Assembly: GCF_900113115.1 (NCBI RefSeq)
Contig: NZ_FOOF01000005.1
Coordinates: forward strand, 62,001 to 126,000
Direction: 5' to 3'
Length of the DNA stretch: 64,000 bases
From: Duganella sp. CF458
GTDB taxonomy: Bacteria > Pseudomonadota > Gammaproteobacteria > Burkholderiales > Burkholderiaceae_D
In this document: positions 34,713 to 43,669 of the stretch, in pieces
Numbering within the stretch: the stretch's first letter is position 1
Layout: each line of letters opens with the position of its first letter
The notes under the pieces: model-generated
What the model saw: the letters and a program-made list of their open reading frames with translations, nothing else
The model's database searches: none
Told to the model about the DNA's origin: nothing
Program-made: the position numbers and the translations under genes

Positions 34713-36637
34713 TCTTGCGCGCGGCCGAGCGCCGCGAAGTGCAGGACCCATCGGCCCTTTTGCGCATTGACCAGGGCTGCCGCCTCTTCATCGTAGAACG
34801 CGCCAACGGGGCAGGCACCGAGCCCCCTGGCGACGGCCGCAAGCAGCCAGCGTTCGCCCATCAAACCGGCTTCCAGGAAGGCCATGCGGTAGCCGCGGGC
34901 GCCGCTGCCCAACGCTTTCGCGCTGTCGGTGGAGAGGATGAGGACTACGGCGGCGTCGCCGATCACATCCTGGTCCAGCGCCGCACTGCGGGCTTGCGCG
35001 GCGAAGTCGCCGAGTTGCACTGGCTGCAGCGCGTGCCGGGCAGGCCGGTAGCGGTACACGCCGGGTTTCAGCCCGGTGACGCGATTGACCACCAGGTCCG
35101 CATGCAGGGCGCCTGACAGGAGCGGTGCCTGTGCCATGTCCGCCAGGATCGAGGCCAGTTGCTGGAGTTCGACCGGCTGGTCCGAGAAGCGCCGCTGGCT
35201 GCGGCGCTGCAAGATCGTACGTGCCAGGTCAGCTTCGGCCGCATCACCGGCCGGCAAGGAAACCAGGCCTTCCTCGCTGCGCCCGGCGCTGTCCAAGGTT
35301 GTGCCGCCGCTGCCGCTCGCCTGGAGTCCGGCGAGAGAAGTGGCGGTGTGGACCTGGCCGGTAATGCCGAGGGCGGCGACACGCGCTGAAGCAGCGCTTT
35401 CCGCGCTCCTTGGGCGGATTATCGGCACGGCGGGTGGGGGCGCCGGGCCGGCGCTGAAAGCCGCCGCAGCGATCACGCCTTCCTGCGAGCCATCCAGGTC
35501 GAACAGCGCCTCCAGCGCCGCTTCATCAAACTGTTCGAGCAGGGCGACGCGTGCGTGGACATAATGTCCCGCCAACCGTGCGTTCTCAAGCAGGTGGCCA
35601 AGATCGGCCGCGACATAACGGTAGGCGCGGTCACGGTACTTGTAGCCCGTCCGCTGGAACACCGCCGATACCACCATCAACAGGTCCGCATCGATCGCAG
35701 GCAGCCCGGCCGGCAGCGCGCCGAGCCATGCCAGCCGGTGCCGGTCGGGGTCGAAGTGGTACAGCCCCGGCTGAACGCCGTCGACCCGCCGGACCAGCAG
35801 GTAGAGTTCGGCGGGAAAGAGGGCGCCGGAAGAGGGCGCAGCGCGCAGTGCCACGCCGCCGCGCCGTGCGGTGACGCCCGCGGTCAGGTGCAACAACTGA
35901 CCCACGGCCGCAAGATCAAGGGCCCGCATCGGGACTGCAGGCGCCGAGCCGCGCAGCATTGCAGCAAGGCTGCGCACACCGGCATGGTCCGCTACCGCAC
36001 GTGGGAGTGCGATATGCGGCGCCGTTGGGTAGACCTTGAAAGGGCCGGGTTGCGAACCCCAGTCCACTGCCGGAGCGCGAAGCAATACGCCGCTGCGCGA
36101 GGACGATGACGCTGCGTGATAGCGCAGCACGGTTGCTATCGCCGCTGACGCCGCGCCGCCGGCACTGGCCGATGCGTGCGATGCGTGCGATGCGTCCGGT
36201 GCTGACTGTATGCCGCGGCTGCCCCAATGCGCCCCAAGCGCGAATGCCAGCACCAAGGCTCCTGCCGCGCCGGCTAAGCGCGCCACGCCGCGCCATGCGA
36301 CGCCGCTGCCGGCGGGGGCGGGCTTGGGCGCAGGCGCTGCCGCAACACGCCGCTGCCGCAGCCAGCGCCAGGCCGTCGGCAAGTTGAAAAACAAGTGCAG
36401 CGACACCAGCAGCAGCGTCGCATATCCAAACAGGTAGTGCCAATCGAACACCGGCAACTGCTGGTTGGCGACCCAGAACAGCCCGAGTCCGGCGGTCGCG
36501 AGAAGGTAGGCCATCAGCAGCAAGCTGCTGTGGATATTGACGGCCAGGCGCGATGGCGCCTTCCCGCGCCAGGCCAGCGCGAGCAGCGCGGCATACGCCG
36601 CCAACGGCAGCAGCACCCACAGGATTTTCGGGCCCAT
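34709..36637 (-). CDS. Membrane domain fused to two nitroreductase (SagB-like) domains
   Basis: A 642-residue protein. The N-terminus has about four membrane helices with several His (VNIHSSLLLMAYLLATAG, DWHYLFGYATLLLVSLHLFF), like small cytochrome-b-type or DUF4405 domains; a further helix is at about 120-140. Two nitroreductase-like FMN domains follow: the first (about 195-400) with PSSGALFPAELYLLVRRVDG and the second (about 440-640) with ILQRRSQRRFSDQPV and YRMAFLEAGLMGERWLLAA. SagB-type domains oxidise azolines in peptide natural products, but no peptide or cyclase gene is nearby. Its role is unknown. It shares TTAG with the stop of the gene at 31092. Confidence 0.75.
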   Translation of the reverse strand: MGPKILWVLLPLAAYAALLALAWRGKAPSRLAVNIHSSLLLMAYLLATAGLGLFWVANQQLPVFDWHYLFGYATLLLVSLHLFFNLPTAWRWLRQRRVAAAPAPKPAPAGSGVAWRGVARLAGAAGALVLAFALGAHWGSRGIQSAPDASHASHASASAGGAASAAIATVLRYHAASSSSRSGVLLRAPAVDWGSQPGPFKVYPTAPHIALPRAVADHAGVRSLAAMLRGSAPAVPMRALDLAAVGQLLHLTAGVTARRGGVALRAAPSSGALFPAELYLLVRRVDGVQPGLYHFDPDRHRLAWLGALPAGLPAIDADLLMVVSAVFQRTGYKYRDRAYRYVAADLGHLLENARLAGHYVHARVALLEQFDEAALEALFDLDGSQEGVIAAAAFSAGPAPPPAVPIIRPRSAESAASARVAALGITGQVHTATSLAGLQASGSGGTTLDSAGRSEEGLVSLPAGDAAEADLARTILQRRSQRRFSDQPVELQQLASILADMAQAPLLSGALHADLVVNRVTGLKPGVYRYRPARHALQPVQLGDFAAQARSAALDQDVIGDAAVVLILSTDSAKALGSGARGYRMAFLEAGLMGERWLLAAVARGLGACPVGAFYDEEAAALVNAQKGRWVLHFAALGRAQD

Positions 36638-36721
36638 GCGGGCATTGTAGACCGCATTAGAAGCCCAGTTCTAGAGTGCGCGCCGTACAATGACCGGAGA
36701 ACAAATAGAGGAGCCGCCGCC

Positions 36722-37069
36722 ATGGGCAAAAAGACGAAATCGTTTGAGGAAAGCGAAGAACGGCTGACCAAGGCAGTACGCGAATCGGCGCAGGAAATCT
36801 GGAAAGCCGGCCTGGGGGCCTTCACGGACCTGCAAAAACGCGCCCGCGCCGTCGAAGGCGACCGTGCCGTCCATGTGCGCGAAACAGTCAATTCACTGGA
36901 AAAAGTGTTCGAAGAGCGGGTAACCCGTGCACTGGATTCGATCGGCGTGCCGATGCGGCAGGACATCAACGCCCTGATCGAACGGATGGAGGAACTGAGC
37001 CGCCAGGTCGAAGAATTGAAAGCGTTGGTGAAAAAGCCAGTCAAAAAGGCCACAACGAAAAAAGCGTAA
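36722..37069 (+). CDS. Phasin-like PHA granule-associated protein
   Basis: A 115-residue helical protein starting MGKKTKSFEESEERLTKAVR. It contains AQEIWKAGLGAFTDLQKRAR, the phasin (PhaI/PhaF) signature, then a coiled coil (INALIERMEELSRQVEELKA) and a Lys/Ala tail (KKPVKKATTKKA). Such proteins coat polyhydroxyalkanoate granules and may bind DNA through the tail. GAGGAG precedes ATG 36722 and a TACAAT -10 box lies just upstream. A TetR-type regulator follows after 59 bases. Confidence 0.8.
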   Translation: MGKKTKSFEESEERLTKAVRESAQEIWKAGLGAFTDLQKRARAVEGDRAVHVRETVNSLEKVFEERVTRALDSIGVPMRQDINALIERMEELSRQVEELKALVKKPVKKATTKKA

Positions 37070-37128
37070 CTTCTGGAAAACTTCTAATAGTGATATCCTT
37101 GCAGGGGAAACAATAGAGCCCCCCTGTT

Positions 37129-37794
37129 ATGCTACAAAAAGCGCCAAGACGAACCCGCGAACGCATCCTGGAACTCTCGCTGCGCTTGTTTAACGAGTTC
37201 GGCGAGCCAAATATCACGACCACCGTTATCGCCGAGGAGATGAATATCTCCCCGGGGAACCTCTATTACCATTTCAGGAACAAGGACGACATCGTCAATT
37301 CCATCTTCGTCCAGTTCAAGGCCGAAGCGGAGCGCATGCTGCAGGTGCCGAGCGGGCGCCGTTCGAACGTCGAGGACGTGTGGCTGTACCTGCACCTGAT
37401 GTTTGAATTGATCTGGCGCTACCGCTTCTTTTACCGCGACCTGAACGACCTGCTGTCGCGCAACCGCAAGCTGGAACTGGAATTCAAGGAACTGCTGGCG
37501 CACAAGATCAAGGTGGCGCGCAACCTGTGCCTGGACCTGCGCAGCGAAGGCTCGCTGGAAGCCAGCGACATGGCGATCGATGCGATGTCGGTGAATATGG
37601 TGGTGGTGGCGACGTATTGGCTGTCCTACGAATACGTGCGCAACCCGCGCAAGTACTCCGAGCAGCAATCGATGGCCGATGCGCTGGCGCGTGGCTGCTA
37701 CCAGGTGCTGTCCCAGATCGGTCCATACCTGCGCGGCGAGACCCATCTGCTGTTCCAGAAACTGTCCGAAGAATACCTGAAGAAGCTCAAATGA
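37129..37794 (+). CDS. TetR-family transcriptional regulator
   Basis: A 221-residue regulator: N-terminal HTH (TRERILELSLRLFNEFGEPN, VIAEEMNISPGNLYYHFRNK) and a helical ligand domain (about 70-221). Its neighbours suggest a role linked to PHA or fatty acid metabolism, but this is inference. Its stop overlaps the next start in ATGA. Confidence 0.85.
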   Translation: MLQKAPRRTRERILELSLRLFNEFGEPNITTTVIAEEMNISPGNLYYHFRNKDDIVNSIFVQFKAEAERMLQVPSGRRSNVEDVWLYLHLMFELIWRYRFFYRDLNDLLSRNRKLELEFKELLAHKIKVARNLCLDLRSEGSLEASDMAIDAMSVNMVVVATYWLSYEYVRNPRKYSEQQSMADALARGCYQVLSQIGPYLRGETHLLFQKLSEEYLKKLK

Positions 37795-38327
37795 AATCGA
37801 TTTGCGTGTATTGCGGCGCCAATGCCGGCGCTTCCCCTCGTTACGCCGAACAGGCGCGCGCGCTGGCAGCGGCGCTGGTGGAGCAGAACCTGGCGCTGGT
37901 GTACGGCGGCGGCAATGTGGGCCTGATGGGCGTGATCGCCGACGAGGTGCTGCGCCTGGGCGGCGAGGTAACGGGCGTGATCCCGACCGCGCTGGTCGAG
38001 CGCGAAGTCGGCCACACCGGCCTGACCCGCCAGTTCATCGTCAAGGATATGCACGAGCGCAAAGCCATGATGGCGCAGTTGTCGGATGGCTTTATCGCCA
38101 TGCCGGGCGGCATGGGCACGCTGGAAGAACTGTTCGAGATGCTGACCTGGTCGCAGCTCGGCATCCACAGCAAGCCGGTAGGCCTGTTGAACGTGGACGG
38201 TTTCTACGACAAGCTGGTGGGATTCATCGAACACGCCCGTGACGAAGGCTTCATCAAGCCTCAGCATGCGGCCCTGGTGCGCGTGAACGCTTCTCCAGTG
38301 GCGCTGGTACAAAGCCTGCGCGGCTAG
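37791..38327 (+). CDS. LOG-family nucleoside monophosphate phosphoribohydrolase
   Basis: A 178-residue Rossmann-like protein of the LOG family, which cleaves ribose-5-phosphate from nucleotides such as AMP (and cytokinin riboside phosphates in plants). Motifs: SICVYCGANAGASPRYAE, VYGGGNVGLMG, and the signature PGGMGTLEELFE. These proteins were often misnamed lysine decarboxylase. It overlaps the TetR gene by 4 bases at its start and shares CTAG with the convergent gene at its stop. Confidence 0.9.
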   Translation: MKSICVYCGANAGASPRYAEQARALAAALVEQNLALVYGGGNVGLMGVIADEVLRLGGEVTGVIPTALVEREVGHTGLTRQFIVKDMHERKAMMAQLSDGFIAMPGGMGTLEELFEMLTWSQLGIHSKPVGLLNVDGFYDKLVGFIEHARDEGFIKPQHAALVRVNASPVALVQSLRG

Positions 38328-38824
38328 GGCCAGAGCTTTTTTCCCGACGCGTCGAGGTGCGTCAGGTAGAGGCGGGTGTCGAACTCGTACTGGTGGTAGT
38401 TCGGCTCCATATAGGTACACAGTTTGTAGAATGCCTTGTCGTGTTGTTTTTCTTTTACGTGGGCCAGTTCGTGCACCGCGATCATCCGCAGGAATTCCAG
38501 CGGCACGTCCCTGAACATCGTCGCGACGCGGATCTCGTGCTTGGCTTTCAGCTTGCCGCCCTGGACGCGTGACACGGAGGTGTGCAGGCCAAGCGCGTGG
38601 TTGATCACGTGGATCTTGCTGTCGAAGGCCACCTTGTCGATCGGCGCTGCATTGCGCAGGAACTCGTTGCGCAAATCCTGGACGTAGTCGTACAGCGCGC
38701 GGTCATTGCGGATTTCGTGGGCTTTCGGATAACGTTGCAGCAGCACGTCGCCGAGGCGGCCCTGGTCCATCACCTGGCGGACTTGGGAGAGTGTCTGTTC
38801 TGAGTAAGCGCTGAGGTATTTCAT
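38324..38824 (-). CDS. YgjP-like zinc metallopeptidase
   Basis: A 166-residue protein. The metalloprotease motif is H-E-L-A-H in AVHELAHVKEKQHDKAFY near residues 116-133; the second H (QHD) matches the YgjP/DUF45 pattern H-E-x-x-H-x(7,8)-H. E. coli YgjP is a probable metallopeptidase of unknown target. It is divergent from cho and convergent with the LOG gene. Confidence 0.8.
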   Translation of the reverse strand: MKYLSAYSEQTLSQVRQVMDQGRLGDVLLQRYPKAHEIRNDRALYDYVQDLRNEFLRNAAPIDKVAFDSKIHVINHALGLHTSVSRVQGGKLKAKHEIRVATMFRDVPLEFLRMIAVHELAHVKEKQHDKAFYKLCTYMEPNYHQYEFDTRLYLTHLDASGKKLWP

Positions 38825-38838
38825 GGCGGGCCGAATGG

Positions 38839-38844
38839 TATCAT
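38839..38844 (+). promoter_or_regulatory. -10 box of a putative leaderless promoter before cho
   Basis: TATCAT ends 6 bases before ATG 38851, so transcription should start at or within a base of the start codon. No ribosome site is seen. A -35 box is not clear. Confidence 0.45.
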
Positions 38845-38850
38845 GCCCGC

Positions 38851-39696
38851 ATGCGCACCCACGTCAATTCGGTGGGACTGCTGGTGGTCAGCGACCCCGT
38901 TTTGAACTTCAGCTATCCCGCCCACATCCCAAGAGAATGCATCGATGCCTTGCCGTCGCTGCCGGGCGTATACATTTTCCGCGACGCCTCCGGCAAGCCG
39001 GTCTACATTGGCAAGAGCGTCAACATCCGCACGCGGGTGCTGTCGCATATGCGCACGGCGGAGGAGATGCAGATGCTGGCGCGCGCCGCCACCATCGATT
39101 TCGAGCGCACAGGCGGCGAGATTGGCGCCTTGCTGCGCGAATCGGAACTGGTCAAGCAACATCAGCCGGTCTTCAATTCCAAGTTGCGACGCTTGCGGGA
39201 GATGTGCTCGATCAGCATGGCTGGCGACCAGCCCGAGATTGTCTTCGCGCGCGAGGTGGACTTTGCGCTGGCCGAGCAGCTTTATGGCCTGTTCGGCAGC
39301 AAGAAGGCTGCCATCGAAGCGCTGCGCGACGTGGTGCACGTACGGGAGCTGTGCGCGGTGGCGACGGGGCTGGAGAAGGGCATGCCGGGGCGGCCATGTT
39401 TTGCGCGGCAAGTGGCACGCTGCAAGGGCGCCTGTACCGGCGAAGAGTCGGCAGCCGACCACGCGGCGCGAGTGAGACTGGCGTTGGAGCCGTTGCGCGT
39501 GACACGCTGGCCGTTCGCAGGGGCGCTGGCAATCGTCGAAGAATCGGCAGGCCTGTGCCAGCGTGCCATTGTCGATCGCTGGTGCTATCTCGGCGTCGAC
39601 AAGCCGCGCGCCGCGGCAGTAAGTTTCGACATCGATGTGTACAATATCCTCGTGCGCCCGCTCCAGTCGGGCACCTTACACATCGAGGAGCTTTGA
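38851..39696 (+). CDS. cho: Excinuclease Cho (UvrC homologue)
   Basis: A 281-residue GIY-YIG endonuclease that makes the 3' incision during nucleotide excision repair. Motif order: LPGVYIFRDASGKPVYIGKS (about 33-52), catalytic R in VNIRTRVLSH, and Glu in LLRESELVKQHQPVFN. Length matches E. coli Cho (295), so it lacks the UvrB-binding and helix-hairpin-helix parts of UvrC. A LexA box was looked for and not found. Confidence 0.9.
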   Translation: MRTHVNSVGLLVVSDPVLNFSYPAHIPRECIDALPSLPGVYIFRDASGKPVYIGKSVNIRTRVLSHMRTAEEMQMLARAATIDFERTGGEIGALLRESELVKQHQPVFNSKLRRLREMCSISMAGDQPEIVFAREVDFALAEQLYGLFGSKKAAIEALRDVVHVRELCAVATGLEKGMPGRPCFARQVARCKGACTGEESAADHAARVRLALEPLRVTRWPFAGALAIVEESAGLCQRAIVDRWCYLGVDKPRAAAVSFDIDVYNILVRPLQSGTLHIEEL

Positions 39697-39912
39697 ATGT
39701 CGTTGAAGTTCAATGTATTCGGGACGCGCATCCATATCGAGCGCCTGGGCGGCCAGTGGGCTGCCTTCCATCCAGGTTCGGACGGCAAGCGCCGCCCGGC
39801 CGATTTCGTCATCCCCCATGATGTCGAGGAGGCCGACCTGGCGCTTTATCTAGGCGATCTTTTCCACGAAGAGGCGCGGCCGGCTTATCCGGAAGTGCTC
39901 AGGCTGGCCTGA
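39697..39912 (+). CDS. Small conserved protein, DUF7661-like
   Basis: A 71-residue beta-rich protein (MSLKFNVFGTRIHIERLGGQ, WAAFHPGSDGKRRPADFVIP) with an acidic end (EEADLALYLGDLFHEEARP). Its ATG follows the cho stop at once, with GAGGAG inside the cho end, so it is coupled to cho. The DUF7661 match is from memory and function is unknown. Confidence 0.6.
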   Translation: MSLKFNVFGTRIHIERLGGQWAAFHPGSDGKRRPADFVIPHDVEEADLALYLGDLFHEEARPAYPEVLRLA

Positions 39913-39918
39913 GCTCGG

Positions 39919-40071
39919 CTATTTCTCGGCATCGCGGGCGGACTCGAAGCGCGAGCGGGTCAGGTCTTCATTGCGTTCGCCGAAAGCGTAGTTGGCTTCC
40001 AGCCACATCACGTTGATGATGGCGGCGAAGACGGCAACGCAGATGCCGAGGATCCAGGTGAAGTACCACAT
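39919..40071 (-). CDS. cydX: Cytochrome bd small subunit CydX
   Basis: A 50-residue one-helix protein starting MWYFTWILGICVAVFAAIIN, with the family mark W-x-E (MWLEANYAFGER). CydX (E. coli 37 residues) stabilises the haems of the bd oxidase. It starts 12 bases after the cydB stop, on the same strand, with GGAA in front of the ATG. Confidence 0.9.
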   Translation of the reverse strand: MWYFTWILGICVAVFAAIINVMWLEANYAFGERNEDLTRSRFESARDAEK

Positions 40072-40083
40072 GGCTGATTCCTT

Positions 40084-41226
40084 TCAATAAGCGGTGTGTT
40101 GGTTTTCCTGGATGTGCTCCGCGGTCACTTTGCCGCGCACCACCCGGTAGACCCAGCTTGTGTACATCACGATAATCGGCAGCATGACCACTACCACCCA
40201 GAACATCACGGCCAGCGTCTTGTGACTGGAAACGGCGTCCCACGCGGTCAGGCTGTGCGAAGGCATCAGCGAGGATGGCAGCACAAAGGGGAACATGGCG
40301 CTTCCGGCAGTGAGCAGGATGCCGGCCACGCTTATGCCGCTGGCAAGGAAAGCTGCAATCGTGCGGCGCGCGGCACTGAGCACGATCGCCAGCGCGGCGC
40401 CGAGGACGGCTGCGGCGGGGAAGGCCAGCGTCAGGGGCCAGCGCGAGTAATTGTCCATCCAGGCGCCGGCGGCAACGATGACCGTTTTCGCCGGCGGCAT
40501 GAAGGCAGTACCGGCATCGGGCATGGCGGTGATGCGGTAGCCGGGCAGGGAGGTGGCGGCCCATACGCCGGCGGCGGCGAACAAGACGATGGTCAGCGCT
40601 GCGGCGGCCATCGCCATGCGGCGCGCGCGGCCGGCGATCACGCCTTCCGTTTTCTGGTGCAGGAAGGTGGCGCCATGCATGGCCAGCATGGCGACGGCCA
40701 GTGCGCCGGAAAGCAGGCCGAACGGATTCAGCAACTGGAAGAAGTTGCCGGTATATTCAAGGCGCAGCAGGTCGTCATAGCGGAACGGTATGCCTTGCAG
40801 CACATTGCCCATGCCGATACCGAAGATCAGCGGCGGCACGAAGCCGCCAATGAACAGGCCCCAGTCCCAGGTGTTGCGCCAGCGTGGGTCCGCGATCTTG
40901 CTGCGGTAATCGAAGCCCACCGGGCGGAAGAACAGGGCGAACAAGGCGACGATTAGGGCAATGTACAAGCTGGAGAATGCGGCGGCATAGACCAGCGGCC
41001 AGGCCGCAAACAGCGTGCCGCCGGCGGCGATGAACCAGGTCTGGTTACCTTCCCAGGTTGGGCCGATGGTGTTGATGATGACGCGGCGTTCGGTGTCGTC
41101 CTTGCCGAGGAAAGGCAGCGACATGCCGACGCCGAAGTCGAAGCCGTCGGTCAACGCAAAGCCGAGCAGCAGCACGGCGACGAAGCACCACCAGATCACC
41201 TTATAGGTTTCGTAATCGAAGATCAT
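40084..41226 (-). CDS. cydB: Cytochrome bd ubiquinol oxidase subunit II
   Basis: A 380-residue membrane protein with about nine helices. Family marks: start [59 protein letters not shown] and the C-terminal [20 protein letters not shown]. It pairs with CydA in the high-affinity quinol oxidase. Start ATG overlaps the cydA stop by 4 bases (ATGA). Confidence 0.95.
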   Translation of the reverse strand: MIFDYETYKVIWWCFVAVLLLGFALTDGFDFGVGMSLPFLGKDDTERRVIINTIGPTWEGNQTWFIAAGGTLFAAWPLVYAAAFSSLYIALIVALFALFFRPVGFDYRSKIADPRWRNTWDWGLFIGGFVPPLIFGIGMGNVLQGIPFRYDDLLRLEYTGNFFQLLNPFGLLSGALAVAMLAMHGATFLHQKTEGVIAGRARRMAMAAAALTIVLFAAAGVWAATSLPGYRITAMPDAGTAFMPPAKTVIVAAGAWMDNYSRWPLTLAFPAAAVLGAALAIVLSAARRTIAAFLASGISVAGILLTAGSAMFPFVLPSSLMPSHSLTAWDAVSSHKTLAVMFWVVVVMLPIIVMYTSWVYRVVRGKVTAEHIQENQHTAY

Positions 41227-42782
41227 GATTGCTGCTCCCAGTGGTATTTGCCGGTGTGCAGGGCGCTCGGGCCGAGACGGGCGTACTTGAACATCAGCTT
41301 CATTTCAATGACAAGCAGCACCGTGTAGAACAGGGCGAAGCCGGCCAGGCTGAAATACAGGTTCGATGGCTGGATGTTGGAGGCCGACAGGTGCGTCGGC
41401 AAGATGCCGGCAATCGTCCATGGCTGGCGGCCGTATTCCGCCACTATCCAGCCCAGCTCCGCCGCTATCCACGGCAGTGGAATCGCGAACACGGCCAGCT
41501 TGAGCAGCCAGCGTTGCGGGGCCAGGCGCTGGCGGACCAGGAAGTAGAACGCGGCGCCGAAGATGAACAGGAAGGCGATGCCCAAGCCCACCATGCCGCG
41601 GAAAGCCCAGAATAACGGGGCCACCTTGGGAATGGTATCGTCCACCGCCATCCTGATCTGCGCATCGGTGGCGTCTATCACATTCGGCGTGTATTTCTTC
41701 AGCAGCAGGCCGTAGCCCAGGTCGTCCTGCAGGGCCTTGAAGGCTGCCACCGCTTGCGGCGACTTGTCGCCCGATTTGAGGCGGGTCAACGCGGCGTAGG
41801 CCTTCATGCCGTTGCGGATGCGGATTTCGTGCTCGTCCTTCAATTCCTTGATGCCGGTAACTTGCTTGTCGACCGAGCGCGTTGCGATCAGGCCCAGCAC
41901 GTAAGGAATTTTCACGGCATAGTCGGTGCGCTGCTCCTTGTCGTTCGGCAGGCCGAAGACCGTGATGCCGGCAGGCGCCGCCTCCGTATGCCATTCGGCT
42001 TCAATCGCCGCCAGCTTGACCTTGTTCACTTCACCCGCCGTGTAGCCGGATTCGTCGCCCAGCACGATGACGGACAGGGTCGAGGCCAGGCCAAAGCCGG
42101 CGGCAATGGCGAACGAGCGCAGGGCAAAGGCCACGTCGCGCGCCTTCAGCAAATACCAGGCCGAGACGCCAAGCACGAACATCGAGGCCGTCACGTAGCC
42201 CGCCGCCACGGTGTGCACGAACTTTACCTGGGCCACCGGGTTGAAGATCACTTCGCTGATGCTGGTCAGCTCCATGCGCATGGTCTCGTAGTTGAATTGC
42301 GCGCCGACCGGGTGGTTCATCCAGCCGTTGGCGATCAGGATCCACAGCGCGGACAGGCTGGAGCCTAGCGCCACCAGGAAGGTGACGAACAAGTGCTGGC
42401 GCCTGGACAGCTTGTCCCATCCGAAGAAGAACAGGCCGACAAAGGTCGATTCGAGGAAGAAGGCCATCATGCCTTCGATCGCCAACGGCGTACCGAAGAT
42501 ATCGCCCACGTAGTGGGAGTAGTAGGCCCAGTTGGTGCCGAACTGGAATTCCAGCGTGATGCCGGTGGTGACACCCATGGCAAAGTTAATGCCGAACAGC
42601 TTGCCCCAGAACTTGGTCATGTCGCGATAGATTTCGCGGCCGGTCATCACATAGACCGATTCCATGATGACCAGGATCCAGGACAGTCCCAGCGTCAGCG
42701 GGACAAACAGGAAATGGTATAGGGCCGTGAGCCCGAACTGCAGCCGGGACAGGGCAACAACTTCATCGATGGGTGCCATCAT
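41223..42782 (-). CDS. cydA: Cytochrome bd ubiquinol oxidase subunit I
   Basis: A 519-residue membrane protein carrying haems b558, b595 and d. Features: early axial His region ([19 protein letters not shown]), [36 protein letters not shown], and the C-terminal [13 protein letters not shown]. The length, close to the 522 of E. coli CydA, suggests a long quinol-binding loop. It reduces O2 to water at low oxygen without pumping protons. It is transcribed with a GbsR-like regulator and CydP upstream. Confidence 0.95.
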   Translation of the reverse strand: MMAPIDEVVALSRLQFGLTALYHFLFVPLTLGLSWILVIMESVYVMTGREIYRDMTKFWGKLFGINFAMGVTTGITLEFQFGTNWAYYSHYVGDIFGTPLAIEGMMAFFLESTFVGLFFFGWDKLSRRQHLFVTFLVALGSSLSALWILIANGWMNHPVGAQFNYETMRMELTSISEVIFNPVAQVKFVHTVAAGYVTASMFVLGVSAWYLLKARDVAFALRSFAIAAGFGLASTLSVIVLGDESGYTAGEVNKVKLAAIEAEWHTEAAPAGITVFGLPNDKEQRTDYAVKIPYVLGLIATRSVDKQVTGIKELKDEHEIRIRNGMKAYAALTRLKSGDKSPQAVAAFKALQDDLGYGLLLKKYTPNVIDATDAQIRMAVDDTIPKVAPLFWAFRGMVGLGIAFLFIFGAAFYFLVRQRLAPQRWLLKLAVFAIPLPWIAAELGWIVAEYGRQPWTIAGILPTHLSASNIQPSNLYFSLAGFALFYTVLLVIEMKLMFKYARLGPSALHTGKYHWEQQS

Positions 42783-42972
42783 TCACCTTTTCGTTAAGGG
42801 TTGGCGCGGGCGCGGCGAGCAGATGCTGCTCCACCTGCCCGGTCGGCAACCGCATTTTCTTGGTTTGGGGATGCGAGAAAAAGGCGTACCACAGGCCGTA
42901 CAGCAGCACGGCCTTCACTGCCAGCGCGATCGTGAGCGCCAACGCCAGGCTGCGGCGGCCGGGGGGCTTCAC
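42763..42972 (-). CDS. cydP: Putative small bd oxidase subunit CydP
   Basis: A 69-residue one-helix protein (ALALTIALAVKAVLLYGLWY, residues about 9-31, then FFSHPQTKKMRLPTGQV). This is the CydP pattern found before cydAB in many betaproteobacteria; the role is unproven. It overlaps the cydA start by 20 bases and the regulator stop by 4 bases. Confidence 0.8.
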   Translation of the reverse strand: MKPPGRRSLALALTIALAVKAVLLYGLWYAFFSHPQTKKMRLPTGQVEQHLLAAPAPTLNEKVNDGTHR

Positions 42973-43553
42973 TTGCTATCCTGTCCAGCCTCGTCGCGGC
43001 TGGAGCGGAACTTGCCGCGCACGGCGTCGCCGACGTCGAGCAGCTTCTTGACGGTGGAGCCCATTTTCATGAGCGAGGCCAGGGTGTCCGGCGACAGGCG
43101 CTGCACATCGTCGAACCAGGAGCTGGAAAGCTCGATCAGTTCATACATTTCACGCATGCGTTCCTGGGCATAGCGGTCTTCCGCGGTGGCGGCGGATTCC
43201 AGCATGGCGTCGCGCAGCATCGACAAGGTCGGTTCCACTTCGCGGCGGCGGCGCTCTTCCAGCAAGGCCTTGAAGATGTCCCATACGTCTTTCGGCGGTT
43301 CGAAATATTCGCGGCGGTCGTTCGGCTGGTGCAGCAGCTTGACCAGGCGCCAGGATTGCAGCTCCTTCAGTCCCATGGAAACGTTGGAACGCGAGAACTC
43401 CAGGTGTTCGGCAATTTCGTCGGCGTTCAACGGGCGGTTGCTGACGTAGAGCAGGGCATAGATCTGCCCGACAGTGCGGTTGATCCCCCAGCGGCTGCCC
43501 ATTTCGCCAAAGTGGAGGATGAATTTTTGCGCGAGAGGGCTCAGGTTTACCAT
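42969..43553 (-). CDS. GbsR/MarR-family regulator of the cyd operon
   Basis: A 194-residue regulator of the GbsR type: winged helix with NRTVGQIYALLYVSNRPLNA, EIAEHLEFSRSNVSMGLKEL and wing QPNDRREYFEPPKD, then a helical C-terminal part. It is first gene of the cyd operon. A TATAAT -10 box (43601-43606) and an inverted repeat (43584-43601) lie in front of it, so it probably controls itself and cyd (inference). Confidence 0.85.
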   Translation of the reverse strand: MVNLSPLAQKFILHFGEMGSRWGINRTVGQIYALLYVSNRPLNADEIAEHLEFSRSNVSMGLKELQSWRLVKLLHQPNDRREYFEPPKDVWDIFKALLEERRRREVEPTLSMLRDAMLESAATAEDRYAQERMREMYELIELSSSWFDDVQRLSPDTLASLMKMGSTVKKLLDVGDAVRGKFRSSRDEAGQDSK

Positions 43554-43583
43554 TGCTTGATCTACTTCCTTGAGTTTTTGAAT

Positions 43584-43606
43584 TTTCAGTATTTCCTGAA
43601 ATTATA
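43584..43606 (-). promoter_or_regulatory. Promoter and inverted-repeat operator of the cyd operon
   Basis: Minus strand TATAAT (43601-43606) is a perfect -10 box. TTTCAG (43584-43589) and CTGAAA (43596-43601) form an inverted repeat that overlaps the expected start. A repressor bound there would block transcription. Confidence 0.55.
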
Positions 43607-43625
43607 GGACTATTCAAAAAACCTT

Positions 43626-43651
43626 GCGCTGTATAATCGTGTATATTGCGC
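43626..43651 (+). promoter_or_regulatory. ModE-type molybdate operator
   Basis: GCGCTGTATA (43626-43635), 6-base spacer, TATATTGCGC (43642-43651): 8 of 10 arm positions pair. Arm pattern and spacing fit the known ModE box (GCTATATA-N6-TATATAGC type). It overlaps a perfect -10 box TATAAT at 43632-43637, so bound ModE would repress modA. Confidence 0.75.
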
Positions 43652-43669
43652 TTTTGGAAAGGAATGCTG

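Noticed and set aside
36680..36704. A further Crp/Fnr-type site before the phasin gene (GTGCGCGCCGTACA).
   Set aside because: The distance between half-sites is one base short of the other sites, and it overlaps the TACAAT -10 box rather than lying at -41.5.
38761..38851. A LexA box before cho.
   Set aside because: I looked for CTGT-N8-ACAG in the intergenic and flanking bases and found none; only half-sites such as CTGT are present.
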